NCBI GenBank assembly: GCA_963835855.1 | Contig: CAWIHA010000019.1 | Span: 1 to 52,276 of the forward strand | Length of the DNA stretch: 52,276 nt | DNA from: CAWIHA01 sp963835855 | Lineage (GTDB): Bacteria > Acidobacteriota > Terriglobia > Bryobacterales > Bryobacteraceae | Direction of reading: 5' to 3' | In this document: positions 46,066-52,276 of the stretch, piece after piece | How the letters are laid out: each line of letters starts with the position of its first letter | Position numbering within the stretch: the stretch's first letter is position 1 | The notes under the pieces: model-generated | Seen by the model: the letters and a program-made list of their open reading frames with translations, nothing else | The model's database searches: none | What the model was told of the DNA's origin: nothing | Made by a program: the position numbers and the translations under genes

Positions 46066-46772
46066 CGTATTGCTCGTTCGAAATGCCCACGGTCATGGCG
46101 CTTCCGATGATCTTGGGGTAGTTGAAACCCCAGTTGCCGTCGTCCCTGCGGGTAACAAGGATGCGGGTGGCAGCATACCAAGCTCGCGATACCTTACTGC
46201 CTGTGCCACGGCGAAAGTAGCGCGGGTCGTCTCTTAACAGCGAGGGCCAAACCCCTTCCGTCATAAAGTTGCCGATGGCTTGGTCGGCATAGGCTGCGGC
46301 AAAGCGCTTCCCGTAGCCCTTGAGCCCCTCACCGAAAGAGGGGTGCGAATCTTCCAGTTGGTACAAGCCCGCACCGGCGGCCGTCATGGGAATAATGGGC
46401 CAGTCGAAGGAATCTTTCGCAGCGATCGCGAACTTCTGCTTTGCCGTGATGCTCTGGAATGGTATGCCGAGCCTCAGTAGTCCGGTAGTTTGGGATCATT
46501 CCGAAGATTCGCTTGGCGCGCGGCTTGGGAGTGGGCGCCGGCGTTGGAGAAGCGGATGCCGGCGGTGCCGAAGGGGAGACACCTCCCGAACCCGGCGGTG
46601 GACTTCCGGTCCCGTCCCTGCCAGGCTGCTGGATGGGAGGCCGTTGCGTGGCAGACGGCAGTGTGTCCGGACGCTGTGCCGCGGCACTCACCGATAGGGC
46701 GAAGACCAGCGCCACTGCACACAAAGGCGCCGAGGGTCCGGCCGGCCGTTGAAGACTGGTTCCCAGAACCAT
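46066..46772 (-). pseudogene. Proline-rich secreted protein, right copy, cut at the fold-back
   Basis: Mirror of 45,331-46,035. This copy is frameshifted near 46,475 (after GMIPNYRTT the frame slips, where the left copy reads on as GLGIPFQSI) but keeps the correct reading from AWYAATRILVTRRDDGNW to the axis, where the left copy is broken. The two copies thus carry different lesions and an intact gene up to the axis can be reconstructed from both. C-terminus absent. Confidence 0.6.
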
Positions 46773-46997
46773 CAAGAGTCTGTACCTTGATTATCGCGCT
46801 AAAACGCCAGCGGCCCCTGCCAACCGGTACAACCAGAATCGGAGCTACCCGGCGCCCGATAGCAGCCAAACTCGTATCAAACTCTTGAGACGCTGGCCAC
46901 CAGCCTCATGTTACCCGGCATCGCACAATAGCAACGTAGCCGGCTGCTACGGGGGACGCGGTCTAAGACCATTACGGAACGCAGCCGCGCCGCGCTT

Positions 46998-49214
46998 TCA
47001 CTTCACCACCACCTTCGCTACCACCTGGTTGTCATAGTCGTCGGTGACGCGTACTGCAATGGTCTGCTCGCCGCCGGACGGCCGGTCCAGCGCAACATCG
47101 TAGTTCTCTTCGAGCGAATCGGAGAGCTTCGTGGTGGGCTCGACCAGCGTCCACTCGCCGCCGTTGACGGAGACCTCCGCCTTATCGATCACGCTCAACG
47201 CGTCCACGGCCTTCCAGCGGATGGTCAGCTTGTTGCCAGCGGCCGCAGCCTCAAGCCCGCTGATCATAGGCGGAGTGTTGTCGATCAGGAACGGGTCGCT
47301 CGTGAGCTCGCCGGTGAGCGCCTGCTCGGCGGTGTTGCCCGGCGCGTCCGAAGCGATCACGCGAATGCGGTACTCGCCATCCGGAAAGGCCGTCGAGTCC
47401 CAGCTCCAGTGCTTGTCCGCCAGCTTATCCTTGAGCAGTTTCCACTCGGATTCCTTCTGGCCTTTGATCTGGACAGTGTAGATGAGCGAATCGCCGTTCT
47501 CATCGCTCGCCGCCCAGCGTGCTCCGATCCAGCCTTTCGCGTACTGCATCGAGGACGCATCGGACCCGCTCGAAGGCGAGGGCGTTGACCGTGCCGGTTT
47601 GCCAAGCGGCGGCAGGCTCAGGGGCGGCGGGGTCGTGATCGTGAGTGTGGCCGGCGGCGGAAACCGGTAGTTCGGCGGTGTGATTTCGATCTGTTGCACC
47701 TGCGGCGCGACGTTCCGCTGCAGGTAAGCCGCGTTCACCTCACAGACCTCGGGCGAGGCCCCCCCGCTCAAAGCCTTCATCATCAGCTTCCATTGGAGGA
47801 AGCGCGCCGGCGGCGAGCTTACGCGCCCTCCATCAGGCGATGTGATTGCCTCCGACCAGGCGGACCAATCCTTATCCGGCCGGTCCAGGTTGCCGCTGCG
47901 CGTTTCGAACGCGATCTGCCCGCCATTCGCCTGCCCGCGGAACGAAAGCCTTCCCCAACGCGAGAACAGGCCAGCGTCGAAAACATCGCTTTCGAGCGTG
48001 CCTTCTTTCTCCAGGCCCGGCCCGATCCGGTATACCTTGCCGACATTGCCAGTGGCTGCGTAAAGGTTGCCGCTCAGCGCGGTCGAGATCGATGTCACCT
48101 GGGTCGGCGCCGCGCTCAGCAGCTCCGTGTAGACCAAATCGGAGTCCAGCCGGTACAGGGTGCCCTTGTTGCCCGTGCCGATGAGCGGCCGCTGTCTGGC
48201 ATCGAAACCGACCGTGTAAACAATAGCTTGCGCATTGCTCCAGACTTTGTGCGGGAAGCCTTCCGGGTCGATGCGATAAACTTCCGAGCCGCCCGCAATC
48301 GCGGCGACGGGAGCAAGCGTTGGCGGGCCCGCTGCTGCGGGCCGTGAAGGAGCCACTTGCTGCGCGGGCGTCGCGGGGTTGGCCGGTTGCGGCGGCGCCG
48401 GCGGTGGCATGGAAGGCGGTGGACCGGCCGTAGGCGCGGCGGTCCGGCCTTCCTTGTTGCCCACGCCAGCGGCATAGATCGAGCCATCCTTCGCCACCGC
48501 AACCGTGGTGATCTCCCGCTTGGGCGCCTGGTACAGCACGAAGCCGTCCCCATTCGGCGCAACGCGCACGATCAGCCCACCCGGCTCGGTACCGACGATC
48601 AGATTGTCCTTCGCATCGATGGTAAGCGAGCGCGCATGCGTCTCATCCGTCCTATAGAACACGCGGCCCTTGCCATCCGGGGCTACGCGGAAGATCTCGC
48701 CGCGATCGCCGGTCGCGATAAACAGATCGCCGTGGCTATCGAACGCCATCGCCCAGACGTATTTCGCGTGTGGATCGTAAAAGACCTCCGCTTTACCGCC
48801 GGAAGAGATCTTGTAGATTTTGCCGTCGGGTGAGGTCGCCGCGTAGACCTGATCTTTCTTGTCGATGGCCAGCGCATGCACCTCGAGGTCATCGAACTCG
48901 ACGAGCGTCTTGCCGTGCCCGTTTGGCGCGATCTGGTAGACCCGCGCGCCCGGACCGCCCGGACCGCCGCCGCCCGCGTAGACGTTGCCGTTCGAGTCTT
49001 CCACCAGCGCCCATAGGTACACCGAGGCCGTATCGAACAATTCGCGGAACGCCGGCGCAAGCGTCAGCCTTCCATCGCTCGCGAGCGAGAGTTTCTTCAA
49101 ATCGCCCTTATCGAAAGCGGCGTAGTCATCTTCGGACCAGGTTTTCGTTTCGGTTGCGGCCGCCAGCGCCGCCATCACCGCGAGCACAAAGATGAGCCGT
49201 GTAAGGTGTCTCAT
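46998..49214 (-). CDS. Large secreted beta-propeller protein with Ig/FN3-like C-terminus
   Basis: 738 codons, intact. Signal peptide (RLIFVLAVMAALAAATE). About 240 residues of propeller repeats of the type LVEFDDLEVHALAIDKKDQV, GGKAEVFYDPHAKYVWAMAF and DGKGRVFYRTDETHARSLTI. Then a Pro/Ala-rich linker, more propeller repeats, and C-terminal domains with Ig/FN3-like sequence (WSAWSEAITSPDGG, YRIRVIASDAPGN). Starts 22 bases after the S55 peptidase, probably one operon. No catalytic motif seen; perhaps a scaffold or carbohydrate-binding surface protein acting with the peptidase. Confidence 0.85.
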   Translation of the reverse strand: MRHLTRLIFVLAVMAALAAATETKTWSEDDYAAFDKGDLKKLSLASDGRLTLAPAFRELFDTASVYLWALVEDSNGNVYAGGGGPGGPGARVYQIAPNGHGKTLVEFDDLEVHALAIDKKDQVYAATSPDGKIYKISSGGKAEVFYDPHAKYVWAMAFDSHGDLFIATGDRGEIFRVAPDGKGRVFYRTDETHARSLTIDAKDNLIVGTEPGGLIVRVAPNGDGFVLYQAPKREITTVAVAKDGSIYAAGVGNKEGRTAAPTAGPPPSMPPPAPPQPANPATPAQQVAPSRPAAAGPPTLAPVAAIAGGSEVYRIDPEGFPHKVWSNAQAIVYTVGFDARQRPLIGTGNKGTLYRLDSDLVYTELLSAAPTQVTSISTALSGNLYAATGNVGKVYRIGPGLEKEGTLESDVFDAGLFSRWGRLSFRGQANGGQIAFETRSGNLDRPDKDWSAWSEAITSPDGGRVSSPPARFLQWKLMMKALSGGASPEVCEVNAAYLQRNVAPQVQQIEITPPNYRFPPPATLTITTPPPLSLPPLGKPARSTPSPSSGSDASSMQYAKGWIGARWAASDENGDSLIYTVQIKGQKESEWKLLKDKLADKHWSWDSTAFPDGEYRIRVIASDAPGNTAEQALTGELTSDPFLIDNTPPMISGLEAAAAGNKLTIRWKAVDALSVIDKAEVSVNGGEWTLVEPTTKLSDSLEENYDVALDRPSGGEQTIAVRVTDDYDNQVVAKVVVK

Positions 49215-49236
49215 TTGAATAGAGAGTAGACCGGGC

Positions 49237-51279
49237 CTATTTTACCGTGATTTTCAGGGCGTAACTGCCGTTGATGATGTAATCGAAGGGAATCGCCATC
49301 TGCTCGAGCGCGCTCTCTCCCGAAGTGGCAAACGGGCGGCTCGCCGCGCGGCCCGTCTGCATCACGTTCAGCACGGATGCCGGCAGGCTAGGCAGGATCT
49401 TGTCGTCGTAGTAGACGGTCGGCCGCGCTTCGACAAGCGACACATATAGCTTGTTGTTGCTGTGCTCCTGGTTGATGAGCGAGACGATCTGCGGAAGATC
49501 GAGGAACCGGTTCATGAATCCGGCTGAGCTTTGCATGTGGTCCAGGGTGTCGGCGTCGCTCAACAGGATGCGGTGCTCGCCTCGCGCCAGGCCGGCCGGG
49601 ATCTTCAGGTCAAAAGTGCGCTCGATGCGCGGCCCGCGGTAAGGCCGCAGAAACACTTTCACCGGCACTTGCTCACCCGGTGAGATCTCACTGGTTGGAA
49701 TCCAGGCGTTTTCAATCGCTGCCACTCGCCGGTCCGGCAGCAAGTCGATGGTGGCATCAACGCTCTTTATCCGCGGCGTCTTCACCGCGTTCATGAACAG
49801 CCGGTTGAACTTGTCGCCCCACCATCCCGCCACAATCATCGGGGCGGGGACGGGTACGTCTGCGGGCGCCTGCATGGTCGAGAGCACCATCTTCTGCTGC
49901 CCCGCAAGCTCGATTTGCCCGCTCACGCGATACGTGCACTCCTCGCGGTAATCGTTCAGGCTGGAGATGGACGTGAACAGCGTAACCATCATCAGGTACG
50001 GTGTCCACTTTTGCTGCACGAACACGTTGAAGTGGAAGGTCTGCTGCTTGCGGATGGTGTTGTTCTCGTTGAGCGACCGTACGGAGAGCGTGACTGGGAC
50101 CATGCCGGCCGTATCGCCGAGAATGCCCATGACGCCGCTGTGACGGTCCTGATGCAGCGCGCCGACGATCCCGGTCGCGTTGCCGAACTTGTTCGGCTGG
50201 TACGCCGAGGCGTTGGTGAACAGAATCTCGCCCTTACTCATGGGCATATCGACCGGCCCGAGGTTGAAGAACGAGTGGCCGAACGCCAGTACGCGGCGGC
50301 CGTCGTTATAAGTCACCGTGCCGAGGCCGGTGATACTCATGTCGCCGGAGACGAGCACGCCGGCAATTGCGTCGCCGGGAGCGAGCGAGCGCTGCCAGCC
50401 GGGCGCGGGCTTCGGGCTATCGAGCGTTCCGCTCGCGCCGCCCTCGACCACCGCCAAGCCAAGCTGCTGGAACAGCGGCCCGAATTCCTTCAGCACCGCT
50501 GGGCCGAATCCCGAAAAAGCCACCGGCGTCTCGATGGGAACCATGACGGCGTTCTGTTGCGGGAAGATCTGCTGGGAAAGGGCCGGCGAGGCGCCGGCCG
50601 CCACTACCTGCGCGAGCAGGTCACCTGGCAGGTTGAGGGACGCGGGCTCGAGCCTCAAGTCGCCTCCGCCGGAGGACCGCTCGGCCATCGAATCGAGAGC
50701 GCGGTCACTCACCTTCCGGAGCGCCTGCACTCTCTCGGGCGTGCGCGCATCCGCCGGAACGGAGTTGTCAAAATCCTCGACCTCGAGCATCAGCTCGATG
50801 GGCGTGATTCCGCAGATGGCATCGGGGGAAAACATGCTCAGGCGCAACGCCACCGCGCCGATCAGTTTCCCGCCGATGTACACCGGGCTGCCGCTCATAC
50901 CGGCCGCGACGTTAGTCCGCGCCGCCTTGCCACCCAACTTCGCCAGGATAACGTCCTGCTTCGGGCCCCAGGCGTTCTTCAAAAGGCCGATGATCTCCAC
51001 CGGCACAGGCTCGGGCTCGGTCCCGGCGAAGACGGTCCAGGCGTAGCCTTTCATCCCCGGCCGCAGCTCGGACGACTTCATGATTTCCACTTTCCCGGAC
51101 TTCGGGCGAGCCGGTGCGGTCTCCGCGGTTTCGGATTTGCCGGCGTTGGCACGAACCGTCGGCGACGGCATTGCCAGCGCAGGTAAAACACAAGCCACGA
51201 CTGCGAACGCCGCGGCGGACCAATTTTTCATGGGGTGCTGTTCCTCGACGGGCATTCGCCTTCTCCGAGGCGGACGCAT
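49237..51279 (-). CDS. Secreted SpoIVB/S55-type peptidase-like protein
   Basis: 680 codons, intact. Two starts are possible: ATG 51,279, with TATAAT six bases before it (leaderless), or ATG 51,231, whose product begins with a clean signal peptide (KNWSAAAFAVVACVLPALA) and has GAGG 11 bases upstream. The S55 region shows RPGMKGYAWTVFAGTEPEPV, the serine motif GMSGSPVYIGGKLIGAVAL and LAFGHSFFNLGPVDMPMSKG, where the histidine may be catalytic. The C-terminal half is beta-rich. S55 peptidases cleave signalling proteins in sporulation; here it is exported with a propeller partner, so the substrate is unknown. Confidence 0.85.
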   Translation of the reverse strand: MRPPRRRRMPVEEQHPMKNWSAAAFAVVACVLPALAMPSPTVRANAGKSETAETAPARPKSGKVEIMKSSELRPGMKGYAWTVFAGTEPEPVPVEIIGLLKNAWGPKQDVILAKLGGKAARTNVAAGMSGSPVYIGGKLIGAVALRLSMFSPDAICGITPIELMLEVEDFDNSVPADARTPERVQALRKVSDRALDSMAERSSGGGDLRLEPASLNLPGDLLAQVVAAGASPALSQQIFPQQNAVMVPIETPVAFSGFGPAVLKEFGPLFQQLGLAVVEGGASGTLDSPKPAPGWQRSLAPGDAIAGVLVSGDMSITGLGTVTYNDGRRVLAFGHSFFNLGPVDMPMSKGEILFTNASAYQPNKFGNATGIVGALHQDRHSGVMGILGDTAGMVPVTLSVRSLNENNTIRKQQTFHFNVFVQQKWTPYLMMVTLFTSISSLNDYREECTYRVSGQIELAGQQKMVLSTMQAPADVPVPAPMIVAGWWGDKFNRLFMNAVKTPRIKSVDATIDLLPDRRVAAIENAWIPTSEISPGEQVPVKVFLRPYRGPRIERTFDLKIPAGLARGEHRILLSDADTLDHMQSSAGFMNRFLDLPQIVSLINQEHSNNKLYVSLVEARPTVYYDDKILPSLPASVLNVMQTGRAASRPFATSGESALEQMAIPFDYIINGSYALKITVK

Positions 51280-51487
51280 GCCTTTATTATACGGCGGCTT
51301 GGGGCGGTGTCCCGGCTGTGGGGCGAATAGCCTCGCCCGCGTTCCCCCTGGGCCGACTGCCTCCCGACCGACGAATGGTGGAACTGACGCCTCCCTTGTG
51401 TCCAGCCTCTCCGAGCCCGGTTGCTAAACTGCGTTCAGCCCGCAACAAAATCCCCTGCGCCAGCGTATAAAGGTACTTGGACTCTTT

Positions 51488-52276
51488 ATGCACAAACCTA
51501 TCAACCGGCTGTTCCTGCTTCCAGCGTTTGTTGCCGCGGTCTCGCCGGGCGCATTTTCCCAGAACATGTTCCGGGGCAATCTTGCTCATACCGGAGTCTA
51601 CGAAACCGAAGGCCCGCGGCAATTCAAGGGCATCAAGTGGGCTTTCAGGACCGGCGGCGCGGTGGTATCCTCTCCTGCCCTTGCCGATAGCGTCGCCTAT
51701 TTCGGAAGCGACGACAAGAACCTGTATGCCGTCGATACGGCCACAGGAAAAGAGAAGTGGAAGTTCGCCACGGGCGGCCCTGTCCGCTCTTCTCCTGCGG
51801 TGGTTCGAGGAACGGTTTTCTTCGGCAGCTACGACGGCGCCTTTTACGCCCTCGAAGAGGCAACCGGCAAACTGAGGTGGAAATTCGAGACCGCTGGCGA
51901 GAGGATGTTCGAAGCCAGGGGCTTGCACGGTTACAATCCCCGAACCCAAGTCATCCCGGACCTGTGGGATTTTTATCTCTCCTCGCCCGCGGTCGATAAG
52001 GGCCTCGTCTATTTCGGCAGCGGCGATAAGAACTTTTACGCTCTCGACGCCCAAACCGGGCAACTGAAATGGAAGTTCGCCACACAGGACGTAGTCCACT
52101 CCTCTCCAGCGCTCGCCGATGGCGTGGTCTATTTCGGTAGCTGGGATACTTACCTTTACGCTCTCGATGCCGCCACCGGCCAGGAAAAGTGGAAATTCAA
52201 AACCGGTGAAGACAACAAGAACTACAACCAGACGGGGATTCAATCCTCACCGGTGGTTTCCGGCGGCGTGGTCTAC
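51488..52276 (+). CDS. Secreted PQQ-type beta-propeller protein (right copy), cut by window edge
   Basis: 263 codons of the mirror copy of the gene at 39,342-40,649; the reading is identical as far as I compared it. Same signal peptide and PQQ-type blades. The C-terminal 170 or so residues lie outside the window. Its -10 candidate TATAAA is at 51,466-51,471. Divergent from the S55 peptidase with a 208-base shared upstream region. Confidence 0.85.
   Translation, partial: MHKPINRLFLLPAFVAAVSPGAFSQNMFRGNLAHTGVYETEGPRQFKGIKWAFRTGGAVVSSPALADSVAYFGSDDKNLYAVDTATGKEKWKFATGGPVRSSPAVVRGTVFFGSYDGAFYALEEATGKLRWKFETAGERMFEARGLHGYNPRTQVIPDLWDFYLSSPAVDKGLVYFGSGDKNFYALDAQTGQLKWKFATQDVVHSSPALADGVVYFGSWDTYLYALDAATGQEKWKFKTGEDNKNYNQTGIQSSPVVSGGVVY

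Larger units (their letters stand above)
46066..52276 (-). repeat. Right arm of the inverted duplication
   Basis: Mirrors the left arm and contains the better-preserved copies of the peptidase and propeller genes. It is truncated by the window edge inside the PQQ-propeller gene, so its full length is unknown. Confidence 0.9.

Overview
The window looks like chromosomal DNA of a high-GC, Gram-negative acidobacterium, probably of the Bryobacterales/Solibacter type. This is inferred from several traits: a bacillithiol gene (bshC), secreted SpoIVB/S55-type peptidases beside long beta-propeller proteins, MacA/MacB-like transport genes, DUF3489 and ParB-methyltransferase phage genes, and a dnaA-dnaN-gyrB run without recF. 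No database search was possible, so the taxon is an inference.

Layout. (1) 1-7.8 kb is accessory DNA, mostly leftward: a TIR-domain gene cut by the window edge, a small secreted protein, a decayed gene, an IS1380-type transposase remnant, a phage-like cassette of tiny overlapping genes ending in an HTH protein, a frameshifted DUF3489 gene, a ParB/DNA-methyltransferase fusion, a phased ATGTCC/GGACAT array, a RepA-like ATPase and a CHC2/Toprim primase. It ends at the 5' half of a tRNA-Leu(CAA), broken at the anticodon loop. (2) 7.9-23.2 kb is housekeeping DNA: bshC, hemW, a MacA-like adaptor with two FtsX/MacB-like permeases, a DUF3108 protein, rfbA-rfbC-rfbB for dTDP-sugar synthesis, a PhoB/PhoR-like two-component pair followed by a porin behind a Pho-box-like repeat, and a PfpI-family protein. 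(3) 23.3-28.7 kb is the replication-initiation cluster dnaA-dnaN-gyrB with candidate origin sequence. (4) 28.8-34.6 kb has tRNA-Gly, dnaK-dnaJ-hspR with an HspR-type operator on the dnaK promoter, modA and xerC. (5) 34.6-39.2 kb has a bacteriohemerythrin with a truncated sister copy, a 1188-residue hybrid histidine kinase and tRNA-Leu(TAA). (6) 39.3-52.3 kb is a large inverted duplication around about 46,050, carrying a PQQ-type propeller gene, an S55 peptidase, a long secreted propeller protein and a proline-rich secreted protein in both arms.

A recurring feature is single-base disruption of conserved genes. dnaK, the phoB-like regulator and the DUF3489 gene each carry one frameshift; dnaN and bshC each have one in-frame stop. 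The left arm of the inverted duplication has many small indels, at least one in a G run. Because dnaN is essential and dnaK nearly always needed, consensus sequencing errors are the simplest explanation for many of these, and the fold-back arrangement itself could be an assembly artefact. Real pseudogenisation remains possible in the accessory region and the left arm.

Functionally, the phage-like block supplies replication (primase, helicase-like ATPase) and DNA modification (ParB-methyltransferase). The Pho pair probably controls the adjacent porin. HspR probably represses its own chaperone genes. The hemerythrin and hybrid kinase are divergent neighbours.
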